Below are positions 35,012 through 43,656 of a stretch of 64,000 bases of DNA, one piece after another. The stretch lies in NCBI RefSeq assembly GCF_047971665.1, contig NZ_JBKEAA010000018.1:1-64000 (forward strand), read 5' to 3'. Position numbers and translations under genes: made by a program. The notes below the pieces were generated by a model. It was given only the letters and a program-made list of their open reading frames with translations. It did not search any database and was not told the DNA's origin. The stretch's first letter is position 1; every line of letters begins with the position of its first letter. The DNA comes from Castellaniella sp047971665 (GTDB lineage: Bacteria; Pseudomonadota; Gammaproteobacteria; Burkholderiales; Burkholderiaceae_B).

Positions 35012-35787
35012 GCGGTCGAGGAGGATGAGGCGCGGCGCAGGATGCGCCAGGCGGTGATGCCGGCCGCGATCCAGGCGATCGCGGCGAAGCTGAACCATTG
35101 CAGGGCGTAGTTGTAGTTCTGGCTGGCGTTGGTCGATGGGCCGGGCCAGTCTTGAATCAGGGCGGCGTCCTCGGTGGGGGCCTGCTGCAGCACGACCGGC
35201 AGCAGATCCAGACCGGTGGCGGCCGCCAGTGCCGCCAGCGGCAGATTCTGCATGCGGGGAGGCTGACCGTCTGCCGTGGGAAAAGGCGTGGGCAGTGCCG
35301 TGTCCGGCTGGCCGGTCAGGCTGCCCAGATCGAACATGCGGGGGACCCGGTGCAGCAAGGTGCCATGGACCTGCATCACCCCCGAGGCGGCACGCAGATC
35401 CGGCAGGGTGGCGGGTGGCAGCGGCCGGGCGATCCAGCCGCGCAGCACCAGCACGGCTGTTCCGGGGCTGTCCTGCAGCGCGAGCGGGGTCGCCACCCAC
35501 AAGCCAGGCTTTCCTTTGAGGTTACGATTATCAAGGAGTACAGTAAATGGGTTCAGCCAGTGCCCCCGGGTGCTGGCCGGATGCCAGTCGGGGCCGTCGC
35601 GGTGTTGCGCATCCAGCACCTGGGCCGGCGCACGGCGACCCGTCTCGATGGCGGCCAGCAATGCTTCGCGTTCATGGGCGCGGCGCAGTTGCCACTGGCC
35701 GGCGCCGATGCAGATCGCGCCCAGCAGAACCAGCAGAACCAGGGCCACGATGGCCTTCATGCGGGGTGCGGGTTGCTGCGGGGTCAT
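35008..35787 (-). CDS. SURF1 family cytochrome oxidase biogenesis protein
   Basis: A 259-aa protein with one helix at each end (AIVALVLLVLLGAICIGAGQWQL and WFSFAAIAWIAAGITAWRIL) and a periplasmic domain between. SURF1 signatures are GQWQLRRAHEREALL, LLDNRNLKGKPGLWVATPL, VLRGWIARP and NYNYALQWFSFA. It helps insert heme a into subunit I. It is followed by the thioredoxin-like assembly gene with a 4-bp overlap. The start at 35787 fits the family length. Confidence 0.94.
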   Translation of the reverse strand: MTPQQPAPRMKAIVALVLLVLLGAICIGAGQWQLRRAHEREALLAAIETGRRAPAQVLDAQHRDGPDWHPASTRGHWLNPFTVLLDNRNLKGKPGLWVATPLALQDSPGTAVLVLRGWIARPLPPATLPDLRAASGVMQVHGTLLHRVPRMFDLGSLTGQPDTALPTPFPTADGQPPRMQNLPLAALAAATGLDLLPVVLQQAPTEDAALIQDWPGPSTNASQNYNYALQWFSFAAIAWIAAGITAWRILRRASSSSTA

Positions 35788-35822
35788 ACCGTACTTACAT
35801 CCTGGTGTTGCGGGGAATACCC

Positions 35823-36041
35823 ATGAAAATTCTGATTGTCGTGCTGTTTCTGGGCGTGCTTGCCAGCCTGGGGTCGGCCATGAAGTATCTCATGCAGGAC
35901 CGGGGCCGCACCGACCGGATGGCCTGGGCTCTGACATGGCGGGTGGGGTTGTCGATCCTGCTGTTCCTGTTCCTGCTGCTGTCGCATGCGCTGGGCTGGA
36001 TCGACGCCACGGGCCTGCAGGTGGGCACGACGGGCGGGTAA
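35823..36041 (+). CDS. Twin transmembrane protein (DUF2909)
   Basis: A 72-aa protein with two membrane helices, KILIVVLFLGVLASLGSAM and WRVGLSILLFLFLLLSHALGW, joined by a short charged loop (QDRGRTDRM). This matches the DUF2909 twin transmembrane family of betaproteobacterial cytochrome oxidase clusters. It is divergent from surf1 and convergent with ctaE. A GGGGAATACCC sequence before the ATG supports this start; longer in-frame extensions upstream are antisense to surf1. Confidence 0.88.
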   Translation: MKILIVVLFLGVLASLGSAMKYLMQDRGRTDRMAWALTWRVGLSILLFLFLLLSHALGWIDATGLQVGTTGG

Positions 36042-36185
36042 GCCGGGATCCGTGATCGGCCCGGCGGGCGATGACGGGCCTGGTGGGACCGGACCGCACG
36101 CGCGCGATCAGGCCCGCGCGGTTCCGGGACGCGGCGCGGCGGCTTTCCCTCGACGAGATCGGCTGCTGCCGGCCCGCGAGCCGCA

Positions 36186-37061
36186 TCAGAACCAGTAGAC
36201 GAAGATATACAGGCCAAGCCAGACCACGTCCACGAAGTGCCAGTACCAGGCGGCGCCTTCGAAACCGAAGTGATGATCGGCGGTGAAATGCCCGCGGACC
36301 AGCCGCAGCCAGATCACAGTCAGCATGGTGGCGCCCAGGATCACGTGAAAGCCGTGAAAGCCGGTCAGCATGTAGAACAGCGCACCGTAGGCCCCCGAGG
36401 TGAAGCGCAGATTCAGTTCGGTGTAGGCGTGGTGGTATTCGTAGGCCTGGCAGGCCACGAAGGCGAAGCCCAGGATCACCGTCAGCGCCAGCCAGAAGAT
36501 GGCTTTGGAGCGGTGCGCCGCGCGCAGGGCGTGGTGTGCGATGGTCAGGGTGACGCCGGAGGACAGCAGCAGCGCCGTATTGATGGTGGGCAGCCAGAAT
36601 GGTCCCACGGTCTCGAAGGGGGCGATCGTGCCCGCGGGCCCCTGGTTCGGCCAGGTGCCGCTGAAACCAGGCCACAGCAGGGTCTGGGTGTCCAGGCTGC
36701 TCAGCCACGGCGTGGTGACCTCGCGGGTGTACCACAGCGCGCCGAAGAAGGCCGAGAAGAACATGACCTCGGAGAAGATGAACCAGGCCATGCTCCAGCG
36801 GTAGGAATGGTCAATGCGCTGGCTGTTCATGCCGCGCTCGGATTCACGGATGGCATCGCCGAACCAGCCGTAGAGCACGACGAACATGCACAGGATCCCG
36901 GCCAGACAGAGCCAGGGGCCGAGCGCGTAGCTGTTGACCCACAAGGCCGCGCCGATCAGTGTGGCCAGCATGCACAGGCTGGCCCGGATCGGGTGGACTG
37001 AGTCTGGCGGGACGTAATAGTAGGGGGCCTCGCCGGTATGGGCCATCTGGGCTGTCGTCAT
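36186..37061 (-). CDS. ctaE: Cytochrome c oxidase subunit III
   Basis: Integral membrane subunit stabilising proton uptake in aa3 oxidase; 291 aa with seven helices. Recognisable parts are YYVPPDSVHPIRASL, SMAWFIFSEVMFFSAFFGALWY with the conserved Glu, LLLSSGVTLTIAHHAL, and FYMLTGFHGFHVILG and AWYWHFVDVVWLGLYIFVYWF at the end. It lies 28 bp downstream of the DUF2970 gene in the ctaC-ctaD-small-DUF2970-ctaE order. Confidence 0.97.
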   Translation of the reverse strand: MTTAQMAHTGEAPYYYVPPDSVHPIRASLCMLATLIGAALWVNSYALGPWLCLAGILCMFVVLYGWFGDAIRESERGMNSQRIDHSYRWSMAWFIFSEVMFFSAFFGALWYTREVTTPWLSSLDTQTLLWPGFSGTWPNQGPAGTIAPFETVGPFWLPTINTALLLSSGVTLTIAHHALRAAHRSKAIFWLALTVILGFAFVACQAYEYHHAYTELNLRFTSGAYGALFYMLTGFHGFHVILGATMLTVIWLRLVRGHFTADHHFGFEGAAWYWHFVDVVWLGLYIFVYWF

Positions 37062-37089
37062 TGTTGTTTCTCCTCTTGTCCTCTGTCTT

Positions 37090-37287
37090 CTAGGCCGTTG
37101 CCACGCGCACGGCCAGTATCAGCAGCAATACGAACGCCACCCCGCTGATCAGGCCCGCCACGATCAGGTGCGAGGGACGCAGATGCGACAGGTCCTCGTC
37201 ATGGCCGGAGCGCTTGCGCAGTCCCAGGAATGCCCAGGCGACTGTGCGCATCGAGCGCAGGAAGGTGTTGTGGTGTTGTTCCGTCAT
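37090..37287 (-). CDS. DUF2970 domain-containing protein
   Basis: A 65-aa single-pass membrane protein. The DUF2970 core is FLRSMRTVAWAFLGLRKRSGHDEDLSHLRPSHLIVAGLISG followed by a C-terminal helix VAFVLLLILAVRV. Its ATG (37287) overlaps the stop of the 38-aa assembly protein by 4 bp. The family is a standard companion of ctaD/ctaE in betaproteobacteria, usually directly after ctaG; here ctaG is absent. Function is unknown. Confidence 0.9.
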   Translation of the reverse strand: MTEQHHNTFLRSMRTVAWAFLGLRKRSGHDEDLSHLRPSHLIVAGLISGVAFVLLLILAVRVATA

Positions 37288-37400
37288 GACACGACCCCGT
37301 ACAGATTCGCGCGCACGAAAGTCCAGACCAGGATGGCCACGGCGAATAGCGCCAGGATCCATCCGGTACGGCGGTTGCGGCGGCGTTGTTCAGGTGTCAT
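37284..37400 (-). CDS. Cytochrome oxidase small assembly protein, 38 aa
   Basis: A very short gene found by translating the gap between ctaD and DUF2970. It encodes MTPEQRRRNRRTGWILALFA, then a single membrane helix and the ending WTFVRANLYGVVS. The Arg-rich N-terminus followed by one helix is the signature of the cytochrome oxidase small assembly protein that follows ctaD in betaproteobacteria. An AAGG ribosome binding site lies seven bases before the ATG, 10 bp after the ctaD stop. It overlaps DUF2970 by 4 bp, leaving no room for ctaG. Confidence 0.88.
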   Translation of the reverse strand: MTPEQRRRNRRTGWILALFAVAILVWTFVRANLYGVVS

Positions 37401-37410
37401 GGCACGACCT

Positions 37411-39021
37411 TCAGCGGCTGGTCTCGAAATCGGGCGGCGTCACGAAGGTGTGGTAGGGCGCGGGCGAGGGCACCGTCCATTCCAGGCCCTCGGCGCCTTC
37501 CCAGGGGCTGGCCGGCGCGCGGGCGCCATGGCCCCGGAACGCCTTGATGACGACGTAGGCGAACAGCAGTTGCGACAGGCCGAACCAGAAGGCACCGATG
37601 GTGGCAACCTGGTGGAAATCGGTGAACTGCGCGGCGTAGTCCGCATAGCGGCGCGGCATGCCGGCCAGACCGAGGAAGTGCATCGGGAAGAAGGTGATGT
37701 TGAACGAGATCATCGTCATCCAGAAGTGCCACTTGCCCAGGCGCTCGTCGTACATATGGCCGCACCATTTGGGCAGCCAGTAGTAGGCGGCGCCGAACAG
37801 GGCGAACAGCGAGCCGGCCACCAGTACGTAGTGGAAGTGCGCCACCACGTAATAGGTGTCCTGGAGCTGGACGTCGATCGGCGCGATGGCCACCACCAGG
37901 CCGGTGAAGCCGCCGATGACGAACACGAAGATGAAGCCCACGGCCCACAGCATCGGCGTCTCGAAGGTCATGGAGCCACGCCACATGGTTGCCGTCCAGT
38001 TGAAGACCTTCACTCCGGTGGGGATGGAAATCAGCATCGTGCCGTACATGAAGAACAGCTGGGCAGTGACCGGCATGCCGGTGGTGAACATGTGGTGCGC
38101 CCACACCAGGAACGACAGGATGGCGATGGCGCAGATGGCATACACCATCGAGGCATAGCCGAACAACCGCTTGCGCGCGAAGGTGGGAATGATCTGCGAC
38201 ACGATCCCGAAGGCCGGCAGGATCATGATGTAGACCTCGGGGTGGCCGAAGAACCAGAACACGTGCTGGTACAGGACCGGGTCGCCGCCGCCGGCGGCAT
38301 TGAAGAAGTGGGTGCCGAAATGGCGGTCGGTCAGCAGCATGGTGACGGCGGCGGCCAGCACCGGCATCACGGCCAGCAGCAGATAGGCGGTCACCAGCCA
38401 GGACCAGCAGAACAGCGGCATTTTCATCAGCGTCATGCCCGGGGTGCGCATGTTCAGGATGGTGACGATGATGTTGATCGCGCCCATGATGGACGAGGCG
38501 CCCAGGATGTGCACGGCGAAGATCGCGAAATCCATGCCCGGGCCCATCTGCAGCGACAGGGGTGCGTACATGGTCCAGCCCGAGGCGTTGGCGCCGCCCG
38601 GCACGAAGAACGACGTCGTCAGCAGGATCGCGCCCACCGGCAGCAGCCAGAAGCTGAAATTGTTCATCCGGGCAAAGGCCATGTCGGACGCACCGATCTG
38701 CAGCGGGATCATCCAGTTGGCGAAGCCCACGAATGCCGGCATGATGGCGCCGAAAATCATGATCAGCCCGTGCATGGTGGTGAACTGATTGAACAGCTCG
38801 GGCTGGAAGAACTGAATGCCGGGTTCGAACAGCTCCGTGCGCAGCAGCAGGGCGAGCGTGCCTCCCTCCAGCAGCATGCAGAAAGAGAAGATCAGGTACA
38901 TCGTGCCGATGTCCTTGTGATTCGTGGCGAACAGCCAGCGCCGCCAGCCGCGCGGAGTCGGGTGGGCGTGCTCGTCATGCCCGGTGTGGGGCGGGATGTG
39001 ATCGACCGTGACGCTGCTCAT
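37411..39021 (-). CDS. ctaD: Cytochrome c oxidase subunit I (aa3 type)
   Basis: Catalytic heme-copper subunit that reduces oxygen and pumps protons; 536 aa, 12 helices. It has TNHKDIGTMYLIFSFCMLLEGG, the D-channel NNFSFWLLP region, the CuB/crosslink site WFFGHPEVYIMILPAFGIVSQ, VWAHHMFTTG and the heme-ligand HFHYVLVAG. This is an A-type oxidase by the GHPEVY motif. It follows ctaC after 84 bp and precedes the small assembly protein. Confidence 0.98.
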   Translation of the reverse strand: MSSVTVDHIPPHTGHDEHAHPTPRGWRRWLFATNHKDIGTMYLIFSFCMLLEGGTLALLLRTELFEPGIQFFQPELFNQFTTMHGLIMIFGAIMPAFVGFANWMIPLQIGASDMAFARMNNFSFWLLPVGAILLTTSFFVPGGANASGWTMYAPLSLQMGPGMDFAIFAVHILGASSIMGAINIIVTILNMRTPGMTLMKMPLFCWSWLVTAYLLLAVMPVLAAAVTMLLTDRHFGTHFFNAAGGGDPVLYQHVFWFFGHPEVYIMILPAFGIVSQIIPTFARKRLFGYASMVYAICAIAILSFLVWAHHMFTTGMPVTAQLFFMYGTMLISIPTGVKVFNWTATMWRGSMTFETPMLWAVGFIFVFVIGGFTGLVVAIAPIDVQLQDTYYVVAHFHYVLVAGSLFALFGAAYYWLPKWCGHMYDERLGKWHFWMTMISFNITFFPMHFLGLAGMPRRYADYAAQFTDFHQVATIGAFWFGLSQLLFAYVVIKAFRGHGARAPASPWEGAEGLEWTVPSPAPYHTFVTPPDFETSR

Positions 39022-39105
39022 TGAATGCCTCCTTCCTGGGGTGCGCCGCGTTCCGCGCGGCGCAAGGAATATCGTGTGAATTCGCTATGTGGGTTGGGGC
39101 TCGGC

Positions 39106-40266
39106 TCAGCGCAGGGCCTTGACGTCCGAGGGCTGGACGACAGGGTCGGGGCCTTTGCCTGCATTGTCCCATGCGTTCCGCGTATAGGTAATGACCGAGG
39201 CGATCTGCGTGTCGCTCAACTGATCGCGGAAGGCGGCCATCGCGGTTCCCGGATGTCCGTTCAGCACCGTCAGGATCTGCCCTTTCATGGGCGCCAGCAC
39301 GAATTTGGTATCCCCGTTCAGGGCCGGGAACGTGCCCGGGATGCCCTGGCCGTTGGCCTGGTGGCAGGCCACACAGGTGGTGGAGAACACCTGCTTGCCC
39401 TTGGCGACCAGTTCGTCCTTGGACCAGGTCTTGTTCGGATCCTCGGTGGCGGCGGCCATGGCTGTTTTCTGCTGGGCGGCCCACTGGGCGTAGTCTTCCT
39501 GGGATTTCACTTCGACCACGATCGGCATGAAGGCATGGTTCTTGCCGCAGAGCTCGGCGCACTGGCCACGGTAGATGCCGGGTTTTTCGGCGCGGAACCA
39601 AGTGTCGCGCAGGAACCCGGGGATGGCGTCTTGCTTGACCCCCAGATCGGGCACCATCCAGGAGTGGATCACATCGGCGGCCGTCAGCACGATGCGGACT
39701 TTCTGGTTGACCGGCACCACCAGGGGCTGGTCGACCTCCATCAGGTAGGTGTCGGTGATGGCGGCCTTACCGTTGATCTGGTCTTCCGGTGTGGAAAGGT
39801 TCGACAGGAAGCGCACGCCGGAGGCCGGGCCGTCGAGGTATTCATACCCCCACTTCCATTGGTAGCCGGTGGCCTTGACGGTAAGGTCGGCGCTGGTGGT
39901 GTCCTTCATGGCGAGCACGATGCGGGTGGCCGGGATGGCCATGCCGACGATGATCAGGAAGGGAATCACTGTCCAGGTGAGTTCCAGGCCGAGATGCTCT
40001 TCGAACCTGGCGGGCTTGTAGCCTTTGGACTTGCGGTGGTGGATGATGGAATACAGCATCACCCCGAAAACACCGATGAAGATCAGCGTACAGATGATCA
40101 GGATCACCCAGTGCAAGGAATAGATTTCCCGCGCGATGGGCGTCACTCCGGTGGGGAGATTCAGCTGGTTGACGCCCGGGCCTCCCGGCATGTCCTGAAC
40201 CTGTGCCCCGGCAACTGTCGCCCATGACAGCGCGATCATGCCCAATGTCCCTCTGACCATCTTCAT
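39106..40266 (-). CDS. ctaC: Cytochrome c oxidase subunit II with fused cytochrome c domain (caa3-like)
   Basis: Takes electrons from cytochrome c. The 386-aa precursor begins with a signal peptide (MKMVRGTLGMIALSWATVAGA). Two membrane helices follow, then the CuA cupredoxin with ligands in IHSWMVPDLG and CAELCGKNHAFM. The C-terminal third is a class I cytochrome c with CVACH heme motif and a distal Met in LAPMKG. The fused heme domain makes it a caa3-like subunit. It is the first gene of the oxidase cluster. Confidence 0.97.
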   Translation of the reverse strand: MKMVRGTLGMIALSWATVAGAQVQDMPGGPGVNQLNLPTGVTPIAREIYSLHWVILIICTLIFIGVFGVMLYSIIHHRKSKGYKPARFEEHLGLELTWTVIPFLIIVGMAIPATRIVLAMKDTTSADLTVKATGYQWKWGYEYLDGPASGVRFLSNLSTPEDQINGKAAITDTYLMEVDQPLVVPVNQKVRIVLTAADVIHSWMVPDLGVKQDAIPGFLRDTWFRAEKPGIYRGQCAELCGKNHAFMPIVVEVKSQEDYAQWAAQQKTAMAAATEDPNKTWSKDELVAKGKQVFSTTCVACHQANGQGIPGTFPALNGDTKFVLAPMKGQILTVLNGHPGTAMAAFRDQLSDTQIASVITYTRNAWDNAGKGPDPVVQPSDVKALR

Positions 40267-40614
40267 GTTGTCCCTTTGGTTGGCGTGTATTTTTCAGGAC
40301 TGGTTGATCGTCATCAAAGAAAAGCGGGGAAACAACCGGTTCCTGCACACATGGCTGGGTTGTCAGGCCGTAAAATAAATTGCGGTAGCTGTAACCTGAG
40401 TATCCTTATAAGCCTGAAGGGATTATAGCCACTGGCCGGGGCTTGTACAGGCGTGCGCGGACTTCGTCCATTCGCTTTCCGGGTTTCCACTAGTCCACAT
40501 CTGTTGCAGATATCCACGGATCACGTCGCGGCTTGCAGGCCGCTCCGATTCGTCCGGCACAGGCCTGTCCGCAGGGACAGTCCTGTGTCCGGACTCATCC
40601 ACTACAATGCTTGG
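40267..40614. promoter_or_regulatory. 348-bp divergent promoter region between ctaC and the NUDIX gene
   Basis: No gene is visible here. On the minus strand a TATAAT (plus bases 40423-40428) could be the -10 of ctaC, implying an untranslated leader of about 150 bases; a matching -35 is not clear. The part nearest ctaC (about 40360-40430) is AT-rich. On the plus strand TACAAT (40603-40608) lies six bases before the NUDIX ATG. Confidence 0.4.
40603..40608 (+). promoter_or_regulatory. Candidate -10 box placing transcription start at the NUDIX ATG
   Basis: TACAAT ends six bases before ATG 40615, so transcription would begin at or next to the start codon and the mRNA would be leaderless. No Shine-Dalgarno sequence precedes the ATG, which agrees with this. 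No good -35 is seen. Confidence 0.4.
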
Positions 40615-41460
40615 ATGGATGCTTTTGCAGCGGCTTTTTCCTTGGACGATCTCCAGGCGCGCAATGCGCGCCTGGTGCGCCGTGCCCAGCAATTGCCGCC
40701 GGTGGGCGCCCGCCCGGCGACCGTGGCGGGCCGGGTCGGGGGCTGGATCGCGCCTGCGGCGCTGGCCGCCGTCGTCGGCCTGCCGGGCGTTCATGTCGAA
40801 CCCGAGGCGGTGCATTTCACGGATGCGCCCGCCGAGCGCCTGACGCTGGATGCCGTGTTGCGCGAGGTGGCGCTGGCCTTGCGGAAAGCCGGCTGTATCC
40901 GCACCTGGCGCGATGAACTCCTGGACGTCATGGCCGAGGGCCGGCCGCTGGCCAGCATCGAGCGAGGGGCTGTGCGGCCTCTGGGATTGCTCACCCAGGC
41001 CGTCCACCTGAATGGCTGGTCGCCGGACGGGCGCTTGTGGGTTGCCCGCCGCGCCCTGGACAAATCGACCGACCCGGGGCTGTGGGACACCCTGTCCGGC
41101 GGGCTGGTTGCCGCGGGCGAGGACCCGGAATCGGCGTTGTTGCGCGAAACCCTCGAAGAAGCCGGCCTGCCGGCCGTCGCACTGGCCGCGCATGGCCCGC
41201 TGCGCATGGTATTGCGCATGCATCGCCGCCTGGATGACGGTTATCAGGTCGAGAATGTGTTGCTCAGCGACTGCGTGCTCGATGCGGGCACCGCGCCCCG
41301 GAACATGGATGGTGAAGTCCTCGAGTTCCGCTGTCTGGCGATGGGCGAACTGTGGGATATGATCACGCATGGCGCCTTCACGCTGGAAGCCGAGCTGGCC
41401 ATTCTGGATTCGCTGCGGCACCGCCTGCAGGCCGCCAAGTCCGGCGGGGCGACCGCCTAG
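40615..41460 (+). CDS. NUDIX hydrolase with N-terminal DUF4743 domain
   Basis: A 281-aa protein. The N-terminal half resembles the DUF4743 domain found in thiamine-pyrophosphokinase-associated NUDIX proteins (LRKAGCIRTWRDELLDVM, AVRPLGLLTQAVHLNGW). The NUDIX box GGLVAAGEDPESALLRETLEEAGL spans about residues 161-184 and matches GX5EX7REXXEEXGX. It hydrolyses a nucleoside diphosphate-linked compound; substrate unknown. Start 40615 is chosen because the family begins near here and a -10-like TACAAT sits just upstream; an in-frame extension to 40453 looks non-coding. Confidence 0.88.
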   Translation: MDAFAAAFSLDDLQARNARLVRRAQQLPPVGARPATVAGRVGGWIAPAALAAVVGLPGVHVEPEAVHFTDAPAERLTLDAVLREVALALRKAGCIRTWRDELLDVMAEGRPLASIERGAVRPLGLLTQAVHLNGWSPDGRLWVARRALDKSTDPGLWDTLSGGLVAAGEDPESALLRETLEEAGLPAVALAAHGPLRMVLRMHRRLDDGYQVENVLLSDCVLDAGTAPRNMDGEVLEFRCLAMGELWDMITHGAFTLEAELAILDSLRHRLQAAKSGGATA

Positions 41461-41552
41461 GGCCTGTCCGGACGCGTCGCGCGGTCTCTTTCTGGGCATG
41501 GGCAGGTTCTGATTCAATCATCCCGGCATGGTGCCGGAGGAGGCAATCCATC

Positions 41553-42149
41553 ATGGCGCAAGACTCAAGCAATCCTTTCGTGCTGCCCGGTTTCGGTCAG
41601 CAGGGCGATGGCGCCCGCAACCCGTTGTTCGCCGGTCTGGACATGATGCGTCAGGCCTGGCAGAACATGGCAGACGCCGGTGGCCTGGACGCCGCGCAGA
41701 TGACGCCGATGTCCCTGGAAGATCTCGATCGTCGCATCCGCGAGCTGCAGACCGTGCAGAACTGGCTGCAACTGAACGCTTCGATGCTGGCCAACACCAT
41801 CCAGGGCATGGAAATCCAGCGCAGCACGCTGAACACGCTCAAGTCCTTTGCAGGCAGCGTGATGCCGGACGCGGCGGCTGCGGCGTCCTCCGCCCAGGCG
41901 GATGCGGCCGGGGCGGATTACGCCCGCGCGGCGGGTGACTGGTGGAATCTGGTGCAGCAGCAGTTCGAGCAACTGGCAAGCGCGACCGCAGCGGGTCTGC
42001 AAGGCATGGCCGAGACCGCCGAACAGGCGACGGCGCCTGCCGCCAAGCGTGCGGCGCCCCGCAAAAAATCCACCACGGCGGCACGCAAGAAACCGGCAGC
42101 CCCGGCCCGCAAATCCCCGGCCAAAAAGACTGCCCGCCGTACCCGCTGA
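41553..42149 (+). CDS. phaM: PhaM family polyhydroxyalkanoate granule regulator
   Basis: A 198-aa protein. The N-terminal part (LPGFGQQG..., MTPMSLEDLDRRIRELQTVQNWLQLNASMLANTIQGMEIQRSTLNTLKSF) is the PhaM helical domain that binds and activates PHA synthase. The C-terminal part is a Lys/Ala/Pro-rich tail (KKSTTAARKKPAAPARKSPAKKTARR) that binds DNA and attaches granules to the nucleoid. GGAGGAGG upstream of the ATG is a strong ribosome binding site. No PHA synthase gene is in the window. Confidence 0.92.
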   Translation: MAQDSSNPFVLPGFGQQGDGARNPLFAGLDMMRQAWQNMADAGGLDAAQMTPMSLEDLDRRIRELQTVQNWLQLNASMLANTIQGMEIQRSTLNTLKSFAGSVMPDAAAAASSAQADAAGADYARAAGDWWNLVQQQFEQLASATAAGLQGMAETAEQATAPAAKRAAPRKKSTTAARKKPAAPARKSPAKKTARRTR

Positions 42150-42156
42150 GGCACCG

Positions 42157-42185
42157 GGCCCGGCCCCTGCGGCCGGGCCTTTCGA
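42157..42185 (+). terminator. Intrinsic terminator after phaM
   Basis: A 9-bp perfect stem, GGCCCGGCC (42157-42165) and GGCCGGGCC (42171-42179), closes a 5-nt loop and is followed by TTTCGATTT. It lies 8 bp after the phaM stop and 22 bp before glmU. Confidence 0.75.
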
Positions 42186-42206
42186 TTTCAATTCCACGAA
42201 TCTTTC

Positions 42207-43574
42207 ATGCTGAACATCATCATTTTGGCTGCCGGTCTGGGCAAGCGCATGCAGTCGGATCTGCCCAAGGTCCTGCATCCGATCGCCGGCAAGCCCATGC
42301 TGGCCCATGTCCTGGGTTCGGCCCGGGCGCTGTCGCCCGACCGGGTCGTGATCGTCACCGGTCACGGGGCCGACCGCGTCCAGGCGGCTTTCGCGGGGCA
42401 GGATCTGTGCTTTGCCTTGCAGCAGCCTCAACTGGGGACCGGACATGCCGTGATGCAGGCGTTGCCTCAGTTGCTGGAGGGTGGTGCGGACGACGTCAGC
42501 CTGGTGCTGTATGGCGATGTGCCGCTGGTGCGTGCCCAAACCCTGCGGGCGCTGCTCCAGGCGCGTGGCGATGGTCTGGCGTTGTTGACCGAGACCCTGG
42601 CCGATCCCACTGGCTACGGGCGCATCGTGCGCGACGACCAGGGCCGCATCCGCCGCATCGTCGAGCACAAGGATGCCGGTGACGAGGAGCGCGCCATCCG
42701 CGAGGTCAATACCGGCATCCTGGCTGCGCCCACGAAGGCATTGCGGGACTGGCTGGGACGGATCGACAACCGCAACGCTCAGGGAGAGTATTATCTGACC
42801 GACATCGTTGGTCTGGCCGTTGGCGACGGGGTTAACGTCGCGCATGCCCAGCCCGGCGCAGGCTGGGAGACGCTGGGGGTCAACAGCCGTGTCCAGCAGG
42901 CCCAGCTCGAACGTATCTGGCAAGGCGAACAGGCCCGCGTGCTGCTGGAGCGGGGTGTGACCCTGGCGGACCCGGCGCGCTTCGACCTGCGCGGCTCGCT
43001 GGTCTGCGGACGGGATGTCTTCATCGATGTGGGTTGCGTTTTCGAGGGTGAGGTCCATCTGGCCGACGGGGTGCGCGTGGGGCCGCATTGCGTCGTTCGC
43101 GATGCCCGCATCGGTGCCGGCACTGTGCTGGATGCCTTTACGCACATCGAAGGCGCGCTGGTGGCCGAAACCGCCCGGATCGGTCCCTATGCCCGCCTGC
43201 GACCGGGAGCCGACGTTGGTCCGGATGCGCATGTGGGCAATTTCGTCGAGATCAAGAAGACGCGCCTGGGCCGCGGCTCCAAGGCCAATCATCTGGCCTA
43301 TCTGGGCGACGCCGAGATCGGGGAACGCGTCAATGTCGGCGCGGGCACCATTACCTGCAACTACGATGGCGTCAACAAGTTCCAGACGGTGATCGAGGAT
43401 GACGCCTTCATCGGTTCCGACACTCAGCTGGTCGCGCCGGTACGCGTGGGCAAGGGCGCGACCCTGGGAGCTGGGACGACATTGACACGGGACGCGCCTG
43501 CCGACCAGCTCACGTTGTCGCGGACGCGGCAGCAGTCCATCCCGGGCTGGAAACGACCGACGCGCAAATCGTGA
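42207..43574 (+). CDS. glmU: Bifunctional UDP-N-acetylglucosamine pyrophosphorylase / glucosamine-1-phosphate N-acetyltransferase
   Basis: Makes UDP-GlcNAc for peptidoglycan and lipopolysaccharide. The 455-aa protein has an N-terminal pyrophosphorylase (LAAGLGKRMQSDLPKVLHPIAGKPML, QLGTGHAV, LYGDVPLV) and a C-terminal left-handed beta helix acetyltransferase (RLRPGADVGPDAHVGNFVEIKKTRLG, LGDAEIGERVNVGAGTITCNYDG, FIGSDTQLVAPV). Length is normal. It begins the cell-envelope group that continues with waaC, waaA and galU. Confidence 0.98.
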   Translation: MLNIIILAAGLGKRMQSDLPKVLHPIAGKPMLAHVLGSARALSPDRVVIVTGHGADRVQAAFAGQDLCFALQQPQLGTGHAVMQALPQLLEGGADDVSLVLYGDVPLVRAQTLRALLQARGDGLALLTETLADPTGYGRIVRDDQGRIRRIVEHKDAGDEERAIREVNTGILAAPTKALRDWLGRIDNRNAQGEYYLTDIVGLAVGDGVNVAHAQPGAGWETLGVNSRVQQAQLERIWQGEQARVLLERGVTLADPARFDLRGSLVCGRDVFIDVGCVFEGEVHLADGVRVGPHCVVRDARIGAGTVLDAFTHIEGALVAETARIGPYARLRPGADVGPDAHVGNFVEIKKTRLGRGSKANHLAYLGDAEIGERVNVGAGTITCNYDGVNKFQTVIEDDAFIGSDTQLVAPVRVGKGATLGAGTTLTRDAPADQLTLSRTRQQSIPGWKRPTRKS

Positions 43575-43656
43575 TCGCCGGGCGTGCTGTGAGCCTCGTC
43601 CGGGGGCGGGCGCGACCCGACCGGTTGCGTGATCCGCGTGGCGGACGAGGACGATC

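Noticed and set aside
37168..39024. A 618-aa plus-strand open frame opposite ctaD.
   Set aside because: It lies fully antisense to cytochrome oxidase subunit I and is dominated by His, Gln and Asp with no domain.
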